The notes beneath the pieces were generated by a model that saw only the letters and a program-made list of their open reading frames with translations, had not been told where the DNA came from and ran no database searches. Both the position numbers and the translations under genes were made by a program. 64,000 bases of DNA from the NCBI RefSeq assembly GCF_020166435.1, contig NZ_JAINZP010000013.1, forward strand, positions 1 to 64,000. Direction: 5' to 3'. The DNA comes from Pectobacterium versatile. GTDB lineage: Bacteria > Pseudomonadota > Gammaproteobacteria > Enterobacterales > Enterobacteriaceae. Below are positions 7,988 to 18,152 of this stretch, in pieces. The first letter of the stretch is position 1; each line of letters opens with the position of its first letter.

Positions 7988-8932
7988 ATGAAAGTGAACT
8001 CTACATACGTACTGTCAGGCGCGCTCGTGCTGGCAGGCATTGTTGCGCTGATGGTGCGTAGCCATCTCTCTTCTGAACCCCCTGCGCCGCCTCCGGTCGT
8101 GGTTAAAGCGCCGGAAAAAACTGCTGTTTTGGTGGCCGCGAAAGATCTGCATCCCGGTGATTTCATTGATTCTAGCTCGCTGCGTTGGCAGACCACGGAT
8201 GAATCGGTTTCCCGTGCGTTTAACTTCGTTCGCGGTCAGGACAAGCAGTCCCTGCTATTGGGCGCGACCCTGCGTGAAACGGTGAAGGAAGGCTCGTGGC
8301 TAAGCAGTAATGTTGTTGTGAATCCCAATGAGCCGGGCTTTGTTGCTGCGGTGCTGCGTAAAGGGATGCGTGCTATCTCCGTTCCTACAAGCGCTATTGC
8401 GAGCAATGCCGGGTTAGTGTCCGCTGGCGATCGTGTTGATGTGATCCTCAGTATGAAACGAGACGATCAGTCAGAGCTACCTGCAAGTCGTAATCAGCCT
8501 GTTGTGATGCCACTGCTGGCATCACAAACGATCGTGCGCGATTTACGCGTATTGGCGCTGAACGATAAAACCGGTACACCGGTATACCCACGCTTTGATA
8601 CCGCGGAAGACGGTACGGTGCTTGATGCCACCGCCAAAAGCCGTGAGTCTGCCGTGCGTTCTCGTCCTGCGACCTATCAAACCGTGACGCTGGAAGTGAC
8701 GCCTCAGCAGGCTGAAGCGCTGGCGGTTGCCAAAGAACTGGGCATTCTGCATTTGGCACTGCGCAGTGCCGATCTGGATGACGCGGTCGATCCGGCCACA
8801 GGGCGACCACACGTGACCACGGTTCCGCTGGCGACCGATATCTACGGAGCGCTATCTGCCGGATCCGGCGGACACAAAGTGAAAATCTATCGCGCTGAGC
8901 AAAAAGACGTGGTGACGTTCCCCTCCCGATAG
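7988..8932 (+). CDS. rcpC: Pilus assembly protein RcpC/CpaB
   Basis: A 314-residue periplasmic protein anchored by an N-terminal helix (about 7-25). It has a proline-rich linker and then a SAF domain starting near VLVAAKDLHPGDFID (about 48-62). The RcpC/CpaB signature region GFVAAVLRKGMRAISVPTSA lies at about 118-137. In Tad systems RcpC supports the outer-membrane secretin and may contact peptidoglycan. It lies between tadV and the secretin gene, the standard order. Confidence 0.9.
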   Translation: MKVNSTYVLSGALVLAGIVALMVRSHLSSEPPAPPPVVVKAPEKTAVLVAAKDLHPGDFIDSSSLRWQTTDESVSRAFNFVRGQDKQSLLLGATLRETVKEGSWLSSNVVVNPNEPGFVAAVLRKGMRAISVPTSAIASNAGLVSAGDRVDVILSMKRDDQSELPASRNQPVVMPLLASQTIVRDLRVLALNDKTGTPVYPRFDTAEDGTVLDATAKSRESAVRSRPATYQTVTLEVTPQQAEALAVAKELGILHLALRSADLDDAVDPATGRPHVTTVPLATDIYGALSAGSGGHKVKIYRAEQKDVVTFPSR

Positions 8933-9011
8933 GAAGAACACGCAATCTGACAGCCTGCGGGGTGCCGCAAGTTGCTCATGGAAAAATGAAGCCCATTACG
9001 GAATTAAGTAA

Positions 9012-10445
9012 ATGACGATGTTTTCGCTGTTTTTGAAATCGGACTTTCGGGGTACGTGCAAACGATTGCTGGCCGCTGGCCTGTTTAATGCAGTATTGCC
9101 TGTCACGCTGACGACGATGATGTTGCCTGCGACCACGCTGGCTGCCGGTGTATCGGTAGCACCAGTCACCGATGAGGTGCGACTGACCGTGAATCAGGGA
9201 CGGTTACTGCACCTCAATGCGCTGCCGGACAGCGTGCTGGTGGCCGATCCGAATATTGCCAGTTTTGAACTGCCTTCACCGGGTAATCTGTTTGTCTACG
9301 CTAAAAGCGTCGGTACCACCACGCTCTACGCGATGGATGAAAATGGCAATGTGATCAACGCCATTCGTCTGGTGTCCGAGCATGATTTGAAAGCACTGGG
9401 TGAACGCATGAAGCGTGAATTCCCCGGTGCGGATATCCAACTGGAAGCCTCGATTCCCAGCGGCGTGATTGTGCGCGGCAGCGTCGATACCCCGCAGGAT
9501 GCCAAGCGCGTGATCGACAGCATACAGGCTTATATCAGCGCGTCCTCCGGCGGCGGCGGGCAGGGTGGTGGAGGCGAAAGACTGCCAGGCTCCAGCGAAT
9601 CCTCCGGCAAAGTGATCAACCAGCTCAAAATCAAAACGCCTTCGCAAATCAATATTCAGGTGCGCGTGGTGGAAGTGTCCCGCAAGTTAACCAGCGAACT
9701 GGGCTTCAACTGGGCGGCATCGCTGAGCACCGGTAGCGGCAACATGACCGCAGGCAGCGGTTCGCGTCTTAATCTGTTCAACGCCACGACGGGGAGATTT
9801 GCTAACCCAACGGATGCGGGCTTCCTGAACTTTGGTCGCTCCAGACTGAGCGGATTGTTAACCGCCATGAACCAACAGGGCATGGCGACCGTATTGGCTG
9901 AACCTAACCTGACGGCGATGTCAGGGGAAACCGCTGCGTTTGCCGCGGGTGGTGAAGTACCAATCGTCCTGATCACCAATAACAGCGTCAGCATTGATTA
10001 CAAATCCTACGGTGTGATTCTGCGCATGACGCCAACGCTGCTCTCTGCCAATCGCATCAGCCTGCACATTGCACCGGAAGTCAGTGAGCTGACCGACGTC
10101 GGTTCCGTACAGTTGGAAGGCGGATCGCGTATTCCAGCATTAACGGTACGTCGTGCGGATACCACGGTAGAGCTGGCCAGCGGACAGAGCTTTGCACTGG
10201 CGGGCATGCTGCGTAGCGCCGGTAGCCAGACGATCAACGGCGTGCCGGGATTAAGTAGTGTCCCGATGTTTGGCCGCCTGTTTGAAAGCGAATCCACCAG
10301 TCAGGAAGAAACAGAATTGGTGATTATCGCGACCGCCTATGTCGTTGAGCCCGTTAACGCGGGCGATCTCCAGACGCCGGGACAAGGCGTAAAAATGCTG
10401 GATTCGTCTATGCCGCGTTCTGCATCTATCGGCTATCTCTACTGA
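9012..10445 (+). CDS. rcpA: Outer-membrane secretin RcpA/CpaC
   Basis: A 477-residue secretin forming the outer-membrane pore for the Flp pilus. It has a signal peptide (cleavage probably after TTLAAG), an N-terminal pilus-specific domain (about 50-125), a BON-like domain (about 130-175), a Gly-rich spacer and the secretin domain (about 205-450). The spacer is followed by the typical LAEPNLTAMSGETAAFAAGG and VILRMTPTLL motifs. ATG 9018 is an alternative start two codons in. It sits between rcpC and the rcpB lipoprotein gene. Confidence 0.93.
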   Translation: MTMFSLFLKSDFRGTCKRLLAAGLFNAVLPVTLTTMMLPATTLAAGVSVAPVTDEVRLTVNQGRLLHLNALPDSVLVADPNIASFELPSPGNLFVYAKSVGTTTLYAMDENGNVINAIRLVSEHDLKALGERMKREFPGADIQLEASIPSGVIVRGSVDTPQDAKRVIDSIQAYISASSGGGGQGGGGERLPGSSESSGKVINQLKIKTPSQINIQVRVVEVSRKLTSELGFNWAASLSTGSGNMTAGSGSRLNLFNATTGRFANPTDAGFLNFGRSRLSGLLTAMNQQGMATVLAEPNLTAMSGETAAFAAGGEVPIVLITNNSVSIDYKSYGVILRMTPTLLSANRISLHIAPEVSELTDVGSVQLEGGSRIPALTVRRADTTVELASGQSFALAGMLRSAGSQTINGVPGLSSVPMFGRLFESESTSQEETELVIIATAYVVEPVNAGDLQTPGQGVKMLDSSMPRSASIGYLY

Positions 10446-10466
10446 GTCCGCGAGGGGCAATAAAAC

Positions 10467-11153
10467 ATGAAAACGATCAACAACCGTCACCCTCTGCTCC
10501 GCCCACTGCCCATGCGTGCGGCTGTGCTTACCGCCGTTGTTCTACTGGCAGGCTGCGGATGGAATAAGCCGATTAACGACGTACGTATGCAGCGCTTTGA
10601 TCAGCCAGGGCTTCAACCCATTGCTGTCCAGCCTTCATCGGTGTCCGTGCCGTTACTGGTTGCACCGAACGGGCGCGGGTTCCTTCCTGAATCCCTGAGA
10701 CAACTCAATATCATGCTGAAAGATCAGGGACGGCTCTCCGCACAGACGCTAACGCTTATCCCGCATAGCGCGAGCGGCGAGCAAATGGCAGGGCGACTGG
10801 CTACCGTGCTGAAAAACGCCGGTGCTAATCCACAGAATGTGAAGCAGATGCGCCGTTCTACGGCGAGTGGACAGAATGGCGATTTGGAAGTGATCTCCGA
10901 AGCGCTGGTGGTCAAAACCACCCGCTGCACGATCAATGACCCCAATCAGCTGATGGTGAAGCCCTATGAGGCGATTGGTTCTCTCGGCTGCGCTACGCAA
11001 AACAATCTGGCGATGATGGTCGCCGAACCACGCGATCTGATTCAGGCGAAAGCGCTGGACAGTGCGGATGGCGTGGCGGCGGTCAATAGCATCGAACGCT
11101 ATCACAAAGATGAAGTGAAAGAGCTCATCGACATTAACTTTGAAGAAGATTAA
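10467..11153 (+). CDS. rcpB: Tad pilus lipoprotein RcpB/CpaD
   Basis: A 228-residue lipoprotein: basic N-terminus, hydrophobic stretch and lipobox LLAGC with C30 as the lipidated residue. The rest is periplasmic and has the CpaD features LTLIPHSASGEQMAGR and a C-terminal CATQNNLAMMVAEPRDL. CpaD-type lipoproteins help the secretin assemble or gate. Position between the secretin and tadZ is canonical. Confidence 0.85.
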   Translation: MKTINNRHPLLRPLPMRAAVLTAVVLLAGCGWNKPINDVRMQRFDQPGLQPIAVQPSSVSVPLLVAPNGRGFLPESLRQLNIMLKDQGRLSAQTLTLIPHSASGEQMAGRLATVLKNAGANPQNVKQMRRSTASGQNGDLEVISEALVVKTTRCTINDPNQLMVKPYEAIGSLGCATQNNLAMMVAEPRDLIQAKALDSADGVAAVNSIERYHKDEVKELIDINFEED

Positions 11154-11167
11154 GGGCGTGACATTCC

Positions 11168-12367
11168 ATGAGTGAAATTACCCCTAACGATGGTGAAGAG
11201 CTGGCGCTACCGCTGGTGGCATTCGCCAATGACGTACGCGATGTCGCTGACCTCAGCGATCTCTTCACCCGTCTGAAACAGCCGGATGTTCCGGTGATGT
11301 CTGGCGGCATCGCCGCGGCGCGCCAATGGTGCGAGCTGAATGTACCGCCGCGTATTTTACTGGTGGATCTGGAAGGGGCGCACTGGCCACTTCCGGCACT
11401 GGAAGAACTGCTGAGCGTTTGCGGCCCCACCAGCCAGGTGATTGCGATAGGCAAAGAGCAGGATGTCGGTTTGTATCGCGCACTGCTTCAGGCGGGCGTG
11501 GTGGACTATCTGGTGAAGCCGCTCACGCTGGATCTGCTGGCGGCAACGCTGGCGAAGTGTGAAGGCCAACAGGCTGGGCCAGAATATGCCCGCATGGGCA
11601 GAACGATTGCTATCGTCGGCGCCAGCGGCGGAAGCGGCGCAAGTACTGTGGCGATGGGGCTGAGTCGCCTGCTGTCCGGCGAACGCCACTTGCCTGTGGC
11701 ACTGGTGGATTTTGACCGTCGTAACGGCGACCAACTGCTGTTGCAGGGGCAAACCGATGACGCGGGTCTGGCGGCGGTGTTGGGGACGCAGGAACTGGAT
11801 ACCCGACTATTACAGCGTGCCATGCTGCGCGTGGATACCCGTCTGCACCTGCTGGCACAGAAGCCGGAACTAGGGGAATTGGCTCCGGTTGACGTGGATA
11901 ACGTGCTGAACCTCGGCGGTGCGCTGTGCCGCATGTTCAATCAGGTGATTTGGGATCTGCCTAGCAGCTACCCAACCGGTGCGCTGGACGTGCTGACTTA
12001 CGCGGATCTGCGCATCATCGTGACGGAATTGACGCTTCAGGATGCGCGTAATGTGCGGCGCGTACTGAATGAGATCGGCGATGAAAGCGAAGGGCAACGC
12101 CTGCTGCTGGTGCATAACCAGAGCCGTTTTGCTACGACCGCGCCGTTAAGCCGCGATCAGTTCGAGCAATTTACCGGTCGGAAGATTGATGTCGTGCTGC
12201 CGAATGCGGGCCACGCGCTGTCGCAGAGCCTGACGCTCGGCGCGCTGAATCTGGCTGCGGCACCTGCCTTCCAGCAGGGATTACGCCAACTGGTCGATCT
12301 GGCCTGCGGCGTACGTGCCAGACCGGCGGAAAAACGCTGGTTCTCACGTTGGTTAAAACGCGCGTGA
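11168..12367 (+). CDS. tadZ: Pilus localisation ATPase TadZ/CpaE
   Basis: A 399-residue cytoplasmic protein with an atypical receiver-like N-terminal domain (about 10-130) and a MinD/ParA-like ATPase domain (about 145-390). The nucleotide-binding loop at about residues 150-158 reads GASGGSGAST, a deviant Walker A without the usual terminal lysine, as in TadZ proteins. TadZ marks the pole or the assembly site and recruits TadA. It starts 14 nt after rcpB. Confidence 0.9.
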   Translation: MSEITPNDGEELALPLVAFANDVRDVADLSDLFTRLKQPDVPVMSGGIAAARQWCELNVPPRILLVDLEGAHWPLPALEELLSVCGPTSQVIAIGKEQDVGLYRALLQAGVVDYLVKPLTLDLLAATLAKCEGQQAGPEYARMGRTIAIVGASGGSGASTVAMGLSRLLSGERHLPVALVDFDRRNGDQLLLQGQTDDAGLAAVLGTQELDTRLLQRAMLRVDTRLHLLAQKPELGELAPVDVDNVLNLGGALCRMFNQVIWDLPSSYPTGALDVLTYADLRIIVTELTLQDARNVRRVLNEIGDESEGQRLLLVHNQSRFATTAPLSRDQFEQFTGRKIDVVLPNAGHALSQSLTLGALNLAAAPAFQQGLRQLVDLACGVRARPAEKRWFSRWLKRA

Positions 12368-12427
12368 TGATGTTCAGCGTGCACCGTTTTTCAAAGGGTT
12401 ACGGACTGTTTTTTGGGGTTAAGGATT

Positions 12428-13831
12428 ATGTTGATTCGCAAGAATAACCTGCAAAAAAGTGAAGCAGGAAAAAGTACGCCTCAGCCTGCGCCTGCTGCCA
12501 ACGTGGCAGAACTGAAAACGCGTCCGGCTGCGGAGAACCGCACACAGCCTGCGGCGAACACGTCTTCTGGATCTGCACCGGCTGCCCGCCAGACGGACAA
12601 CCGAAACAGCCAGCGTCGGATTATCCGCGCACAGCTCTACGATCAGATCGACGCGGGTAAAGCGGCGATGATGGGGCGTGACAAGCTGTTAGTGCAGATC
12701 GAAACGGTGATCCGCCGGATCTGTGATGAGCAGCGCTTACAGCTTTCGCGGCAGGAAGAAGAAGCTATCGCCGCCGAAATGCTGGATGAGATGACCGGGA
12801 TCGGGCCGATCCAGCCGCTGCTGTCGGATGAGACGGTCAACGATATTTTGGTCAACGGTGCTGGTCAGGTGTTTGTCGAGCGTTTTGGCAAGCTGGAACT
12901 GTCGCCGATTACCTTCATTGATGAAGAGCATGTGTTTAACACCGCGCAGCGTATTGCCGCCGCGGTGGGGCGTCGTATCGACGAAGCCAGCCCGATGGTG
13001 GATGCGCGTCTGCCGGACGGTAGCCGCGTCAACGTCATCACCTATCCGCTGGCGATCGACGGCACCACGATCTCAATCCGTAAATTTATGCGCCGCAACC
13101 TGTCGTTGGAAATGCTGGCAGAGCGCCGCTGCATGTCCTACGCGATGGCAGATGTCTTGAATAAAGCGATGCAGGCGCGCGTTAACGTGATCGTCTCCGG
13201 CGGAACGGGGGCGGGTAAAACCACCTTACTGAATGCGCTGTCGCAGAAAATCGGCATCACCGATCGCATCATCACCATTGAAGATGCCGCCGAACTGCAA
13301 TTGCAGCAAGAACACGTGGTGAGGCTGGAAACCCGTCCTGTCAGCGCCGAAGGCACTGGCCGCGTCGACCAGCGCGATCTGATGCGTAACGCCCTGCGTA
13401 TGCGCCCCGATCGCATCATTCTGGGTGAGGTGCGCGGCGGCGAGAGCTTCGACATGTTGCAGGCAATGAACACGGGTCACGACGGTTCGCTGTGTACGGT
13501 GCACGCCAATACCTCGCGGGACGCGATACAGCGTCTGGAAAACATGGTGATGATGGCCAACATGCAGCTGCCGCTGATGGCGATCCGCCGTCAGATCGCC
13601 AGCGCGGTGCACCTGATCGTGCAGATCGAACGTATGCGTGACGGCATGCGCCGCGTGGTGTCCATTACCGAAGTGTGTGGCATGGAGAACGAGGTGATCC
13701 AGCTTCAGGATCTGTTCAGCTTCAACATTCAGGGGATGGATGGACAAGGTCTGTTGACGGGTGAATATGTTCAGCACATTCAGCGCCCGCAGTTCTACAG
13801 CGATAAAGCGCATCTGTTCGATGCGCAGTGA
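12428..13831 (+). CDS. tadA: Secretion ATPase TadA/CpaF
   Basis: A 467-residue hexameric ATPase that powers Flp pilus extension, and in many Tad systems retraction. A Pro/Ala-rich N-terminal tail (about 1-65) precedes an all-alpha domain with an [18 protein letters not shown] motif. The GspE-type ATPase core has Walker [10 protein letters not shown] (about 257-266), the Asp box and Walker [12 protein letters not shown] (about 327-337), and the His box TVHAN (about 357). I prefer ATG 12428, preceded by AAGGAT, over an upstream TTG at 12413. Confidence 0.95.
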   Translation: MLIRKNNLQKSEAGKSTPQPAPAANVAELKTRPAAENRTQPAANTSSGSAPAARQTDNRNSQRRIIRAQLYDQIDAGKAAMMGRDKLLVQIETVIRRICDEQRLQLSRQEEEAIAAEMLDEMTGIGPIQPLLSDETVNDILVNGAGQVFVERFGKLELSPITFIDEEHVFNTAQRIAAAVGRRIDEASPMVDARLPDGSRVNVITYPLAIDGTTISIRKFMRRNLSLEMLAERRCMSYAMADVLNKAMQARVNVIVSGGTGAGKTTLLNALSQKIGITDRIITIEDAAELQLQQEHVVRLETRPVSAEGTGRVDQRDLMRNALRMRPDRIILGEVRGGESFDMLQAMNTGHDGSLCTVHANTSRDAIQRLENMVMMANMQLPLMAIRRQIASAVHLIVQIERMRDGMRRVVSITEVCGMENEVIQLQDLFSFNIQGMDGQGLLTGEYVQHIQRPQFYSDKAHLFDAQ

Positions 13832-13848
13832 CGGGCTGAGGAGACGCG

Positions 13849-14829
13849 ATGAGTGATTTACGCCTGAATCTGATCACGCTGCTGGTGTTTGGCAGCGTGC
13901 TGATGCTGCTGTTGGCGGTCAACGCCTGGAGAAAATCACGGCAGCAGCGTATGCAGCGTGAACAACGCTGGCAGCAGATTTTGAACGAGGTCAGCCCATC
14001 GGCTGCCGCCGTGGCGTCTGATTCCATTCTGCGTGACGAGATCGCCACGCCGCTGATGGGTGTCCCGGTGATTGGGCGCTGGCTGGCGATCCTCTGGGCG
14101 CAGATGACGTTCATTGGCTGGAAAAAGAACTTGCTTCAGCGTTCTCTTTCGCTGGCGGCGGTGAGCCTGATTCTCGGCATGATTCTGGGGCAACGCACCC
14201 TGTTGCCGCTCACGATGGGGCTGATATTTACGCTGGTGCTGTTTATCAGTATCGGCATGTTGTTATTCCGTTCGACGCTGCAAAAACACCTGAAAGCGCT
14301 GCGCGAGAGCCTGCCGGAAGCCATTGATGCCATTACCCGCAGCTGCCGTGCCGGTGTGCCCGTGGCGAATACTTTCTCGATTGTCGCTGAGCACCTGACC
14401 GGGCCGCTGGCGAATGAATTCAAGACGATCGATCACTGGCTGCGGCTGGGGATTCCGCTGCGTCAGGTGATCCAGGCCTCGGCGACACGGGTGCCGATGT
14501 CCGAATACCGCTTTTTCGTGGTGATTCTGATCATCAATCAGGAAGCGGGTGGGCGACTGGGGGAAACGCTGGAGCGTCTGTCCGCTACGCTGCGTGAACG
14601 TCGGGAACTGCAACTGAAAGTGCAATCCAAAACGTCGGAAGCGCGCGCGTCTGCCAAGATTGTCGCCGCGCTGTTCCCCGGCTGTCTGGCTTATCTGTAC
14701 ATGAAATCACCGGAGGATTTCAGTTTCTTGTTCTCCGATCCGGTGGGGACGACGGTACTGATTTACGCCTTGTGCAGCGTCTCGGTCGGTATGTTGATCA
14801 CGCACGTTATGGTTAAACGGATAGGGTAA
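13849..14829 (+). CDS. tadB: Tad inner-membrane platform protein TadB
   Basis: A 326-residue type II secretion F-domain protein. It has one N-terminal helix (about 8-25), a helix pair near 95-145, a cytoplasmic F domain with RESLPEAIDAITRSCRAGVP and INQEAGGRLGETLERLS, and two C-terminal helices. With TadC it forms the platform that TadA works on. It follows tadA by 17 nt. Confidence 0.92.
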   Translation: MSDLRLNLITLLVFGSVLMLLLAVNAWRKSRQQRMQREQRWQQILNEVSPSAAAVASDSILRDEIATPLMGVPVIGRWLAILWAQMTFIGWKKNLLQRSLSLAAVSLILGMILGQRTLLPLTMGLIFTLVLFISIGMLLFRSTLQKHLKALRESLPEAIDAITRSCRAGVPVANTFSIVAEHLTGPLANEFKTIDHWLRLGIPLRQVIQASATRVPMSEYRFFVVILIINQEAGGRLGETLERLSATLRERRELQLKVQSKTSEARASAKIVAALFPGCLAYLYMKSPEDFSFLFSDPVGTTVLIYALCSVSVGMLITHVMVKRIG

Positions 14830-14843
14830 AGGGAGAGCCATTC

Positions 14844-15803
14844 ATGACTGTTTTTGACGATCCCTTACTGCTGCTGGCGCTCGTGCTGATGGTGGCCGGG
14901 ATTTACCTTGCACGTACGCAGCATAAAGCGCAGCAATACAAGCAGTTGGAAATTCGCATGCGTGGGCATCTGCCCGTCGCCTCTATAGAGGCGGCCTCTC
15001 AGGAAAATATCCTGAGAGGCCAGGGAGCAACACTCTCTCCCCTGCTGGAAAAGCTGTTGCAGCCGATTGCCACGCAGGGCGAGCGTTTGTCGGGATCGGA
15101 TCGCGATCGCCGCAATCTGCGCCGCCTGCTGGATCTGGCCGGGATCCGCCACAGCGAAGCGGTAGGCTGGCTGGTCATGGGAAAATTTGCCGCCGGGGCG
15201 CTGTTCGCTATCGCGCTGGTGTGGGGATGGTTGCCACCTGCTGACCGTGCGGGCCTGACGGGCGTAGCTGCGGGGCTGATTGGCTTCTTTGTCGGTTCGA
15301 TGGTGCCCGAGTGGTGGCTGAAATGGCGCGCGGCAAGCCGGGGTGAAAAGCTGGCGCGTGCGGTGCCGGATGCGCTGGATCTGATGGTGGTCTGCGCCGA
15401 AGCCGGTCTGCCTATCGGACGCGTGTTGCAGGTGGTATCGAAAGAGCTGGGGCTGTCTTCACCGGAAATGGCGGATGAACTGCACTACACCGCCGCCGAA
15501 TTACAGATCCTGTCGGATCGTACGCTGGCGATGAAGCATCTGGCGGAGCGTACCCGCGTCAGCGAGATCGAAAGCATGGTGGCGACGCTGATTCAGGCGG
15601 AGCGCTACGGCACACCGCTGTCTCAGGCGCTGCGCACGATTGCGGATGAAAGCCGCAAGACGCTGATTCTGGGGCTGGAAGAGAAGGCGGGTAAATTGCC
15701 TGCGCAGCTGAGCGTGCCATTGATGGCGCTGATCCTGCCACCGATTATCGCCATTATGGCATCGCCTGCACTGGTGCGAGTGATCCGCCTGCTGGCGCAG
15801 TAG
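14844..15803 (+). CDS. tadC: Tad inner-membrane platform protein TadC
   Basis: A 319-residue F-domain protein paralogous to TadB, with membrane segments near 5-20, about 105-155 and the C-terminus. The F-domain motifs VPDALDLMVVCAEAGLPIG (about 172-190) and TLIQAERYGTPLSQALR are clear. It follows tadB by 14 nt. Confidence 0.92.
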   Translation: MTVFDDPLLLLALVLMVAGIYLARTQHKAQQYKQLEIRMRGHLPVASIEAASQENILRGQGATLSPLLEKLLQPIATQGERLSGSDRDRRNLRRLLDLAGIRHSEAVGWLVMGKFAAGALFAIALVWGWLPPADRAGLTGVAAGLIGFFVGSMVPEWWLKWRAASRGEKLARAVPDALDLMVVCAEAGLPIGRVLQVVSKELGLSSPEMADELHYTAAELQILSDRTLAMKHLAERTRVSEIESMVATLIQAERYGTPLSQALRTIADESRKTLILGLEEKAGKLPAQLSVPLMALILPPIIAIMASPALVRVIRLLAQ

Positions 15804-15818
15804 CTTGTTATTTTCAGG

Positions 15819-15877
15819 GCATTGATTTTAAAAGCATTGATTTTAAAAGCATTGACTTTAAAAACATTGATTCCCGG
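15819..15877. repeat. Four 15-bp tandem repeats between tadC and tadD
   Basis: Units GCATTGATTTTAAAA, the same again, GCATTGACTTTAAAA and a decayed ACATTGATTCCCGG follow each other directly. They are the only AT-rich spot in an otherwise GC-rich operon. They may vary in number or carry a weak internal promoter. Confidence 0.75.
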
Positions 15878-15922
15878 TATCAGCCGGAAATCACCAGAGT
15901 TACAACCGATGGAGTTACGAAG

Positions 15923-16774
15923 ATGGTCGATCTGGTAGCAAAACTTAAGCGCGGCGCGCCCATGTTGGCACTGCTGATTGTCAGTACCGTGCTGGCGGGA
16001 TGCAGCAGCTCGATGGCGATTAAAGGCAGTAAAGATGAAGGCCTGCGTTTGGCACGCTTGCTGCGCGATCAGGGCCGTGTTGAAGCAGCGACGGAAGTGT
16101 ACGCGCGCCTCGACAGCCGTGATGCGCTGAAAGGCGCAGAGATGCTGGAGTATGCCAGCGTTGCGGCTCTGGCGCGTTCACCGCAGCAAACGCTGGAGCT
16201 GTACGGACGCGCACGTCAGGCGCTGGGTGGCGATACCAATAAAATGACGCAGGAAGAAGCGCTGGCGGTGTGTCTGGGAATGGGCCGTTCGCAGCTGGCA
16301 TTGGGACGTAATGCGATGGCGCAAACCGACTTTGCCTGTGCACTGAAAGCACAGCCGAATGACGCGGGCGCACTCAATGGCATGGGCGTGGTGATGGATG
16401 CCTCAGGCAAACACGCAGAAGCGCGTCAGCTGTTTGAAAAAGCGTTGCAGATAAACCCGGCAGATGTCGCGGCACTCAACAATCTGGCGCTCTCATGGCT
16501 GGCAAGTGGCAACGCAGACAAGGCGATTTCTCTGCTGCGTTCGGTGGATGAGAGTAATGCAACTGGCAGACTGAATCTGGCGCTGTCCTATCTCTCTAGC
16601 GGCAGAGACGACGACGCGCGTGCAGCGCTGGCAACCATTGCCCAGCCACAGCGTATCGATGGCCTGATCGACGAGCTGAATCAGCGTTTACAGCAGATGC
16701 AGCAGGATAAATCCCGCGGTGAAGCGCTGTTGTTATCCAGCCGTCAACGCCTGCAATTGAGTATGCCTGAGTAA
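15923..16774 (+). CDS. tadD: TPR lipoprotein TadD
   Basis: A 283-residue lipoprotein with lipobox VLAGC (C27) followed by tetratricopeptide repeats. The clearest TPR units cover about 145-215 (AGALNGMGVVMDASGKHAEA, VAALNNLALSWLASGNADKA). TadD is the pilotin-like factor needed for secretin stability in other Tad systems. Its stop overlaps the start of tadE (TAATG). The 119-bp gap before it holds the 15-bp tandem repeats. Confidence 0.9.
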   Translation: MVDLVAKLKRGAPMLALLIVSTVLAGCSSSMAIKGSKDEGLRLARLLRDQGRVEAATEVYARLDSRDALKGAEMLEYASVAALARSPQQTLELYGRARQALGGDTNKMTQEEALAVCLGMGRSQLALGRNAMAQTDFACALKAQPNDAGALNGMGVVMDASGKHAEARQLFEKALQINPADVAALNNLALSWLASGNADKAISLLRSVDESNATGRLNLALSYLSSGRDDDARAALATIAQPQRIDGLIDELNQRLQQMQQDKSRGEALLLSSRQRLQLSMPE

Positions 16775-17346
16775 TGGCATGGCTTCGTAATCTCGGCCCG
16801 TGGCGTGATAAGGGCATAGTGCAAGGCAGAGTGCAATGCATCGTGCCGCGCCATGAACGCCACTGGCGCAGCACGCGCGGCGTGATTGCGACGGAAGTGG
16901 CGTTTCTGGTGCCGGTGGTGCTGGTCGGGGTGATGATGCTGTTTGAACTGGCGCGTATCGGGCTGGTGATCGCTGCCGGCAGCGCCGCGCTGGATAAAGC
17001 CGTGCAGGCTTTCCGCCTTGATAACCTCGCCTCGGACAGCGCGGAGCAGATGGGAACCCGTCTAAAGGCGCGCATGGTTGAAGCGGGATACGGCTACCTC
17101 AAAGAAGACGATTTAACCGTCAGCGTGTTGCACTTCGACAATCTGAGCCAGCTTGGCGGGCTGACGAACGGAAATGGCAGTCAGGACAACCCCAATGGCG
17201 AGGAAACGACGACGCTGCCGGTGTGGTCCGTGACGGTGCAGATTAAAAAGGCGTTTATTACGCCGTTGCCGGAAGTGTTAACGCTGGGTGACACCTTCCG
17301 CTATCAGTACAAACATGTATTTGGGACGGAACTGCGCAATGACTGA
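16774..17346 (+). CDS. tadE: TadE-like pseudopilin
   Basis: A 190-residue minor pilin-like protein with a basic N-terminus of about 35 residues and then a TadE-type segment (VIATEVAFLVPVVLVGVMML, about 36-55) containing the conserved Glu. The remainder is periplasmic. TadE and TadF are processed by TadV in other species and are needed for pilus initiation. The start overlaps tadD by one base and the end overlaps tadF. Confidence 0.85.
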   Translation: MAWLRNLGPWRDKGIVQGRVQCIVPRHERHWRSTRGVIATEVAFLVPVVLVGVMMLFELARIGLVIAAGSAALDKAVQAFRLDNLASDSAEQMGTRLKARMVEAGYGYLKEDDLTVSVLHFDNLSQLGGLTNGNGSQDNPNGEETTTLPVWSVTVQIKKAFITPLPEVLTLGDTFRYQYKHVFGTELRND

Positions 17347-17971
17347 TCGGTTACTGAAAACCAGTCGTGTATCGAAAACCAGCCGTTTCCTGAGCGTGAT
17401 ACGCCGCTTCTGGTTTTCTCACCGTGCCTCCACGGCGGTAGAAACGGCGTTAGCGTTCCCCATTGTGTTGGCGATTGGGTCGCTGTGCGCGGATATCTAC
17501 ACCGTCGGGCTTGAACGTACGCGCATGGAACAGCGTGCGGGCGCTATTTCGTCAATATTAGCGATGCAGCAGAAGCTGGATGAGAAAGGTCTACAAGGGC
17601 TACTCGATACGATGTTGCCAACGGAAGGTGCAGGAAATTACCAGCTGTTAATCAGCAACGTGCGTCAGACCGGTGAGCTGCACTGGCAGTTGAGCAGAGG
17701 CACGGCAGAAGCGCTGTGTACGGAAAGTGAAACGCTGCCGGGTGAAGAATATCTTCCTGAATTACCGGAAAGAGACCGCGAAGAGGGCAGCAAGAATATC
17801 TCCATGATCGTGGTTGAGATCTGCCGTCAGGGAAAGGATGTGGGTCTGCTGGGCGGCCTGTCACTGGGTGGCCTGCTGCATGCATCGTCAGTCAACCGGG
17901 TCGCTATCGACGTGGTTGAGCTTGATGAGGTACTCAGAAAAGAGGCCGGTTTGGAAGAAGAAGAGCAATAA
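17339..17971 (+). CDS. tadF: TadF-like pseudopilin
   Basis: A 210-residue protein whose ATG lies 8 nt inside the end of tadE, which is why I use 17339 rather than the upstream in-frame ATG at 17288. A basic leader of about 27 residues is followed by STAVETALAFPIVLAIGSL, the pseudopilin helix. The C-terminal part is acidic and ends EEEEQ. A 181-bp gap with small hairpins separates it from tadG. Confidence 0.82.
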   Translation: MTDRLLKTSRVSKTSRFLSVIRRFWFSHRASTAVETALAFPIVLAIGSLCADIYTVGLERTRMEQRAGAISSILAMQQKLDEKGLQGLLDTMLPTEGAGNYQLLISNVRQTGELHWQLSRGTAEALCTESETLPGEEYLPELPERDREEGSKNISMIVVEICRQGKDVGLLGGLSLGGLLHASSVNRVAIDVVELDEVLRKEAGLEEEEQ

Positions 17972-18152
17972 CGACGGGCTTTATATAAGACACAGAAGCG
18001 GCAAATAGACCGCAAACGGCAGCGAGCTTCTCGTTACCGGAATAACGAAACGATTAAAAAATCTATAGGCATATGAGCAATGTCGTTTTTATTTTCCCGC
18101 TTTATGGGCGGGTTGAGTACGCGCTGAATCCAGGAATACAGGATAGGAAGGA
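17972..18152 (+). other. tadF-tadG intergenic gap with small hairpins
   Basis: No gene is visible. There is a CGTTA/TAACG hairpin near 18034-18049 and a CCCGC/GCGGG hairpin near 18097-18113, with an AT-rich stretch between that could hold a second promoter for tadG and the giant gene. A GGAAGGA ribosome-binding site precedes tadG. Confidence 0.4.
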
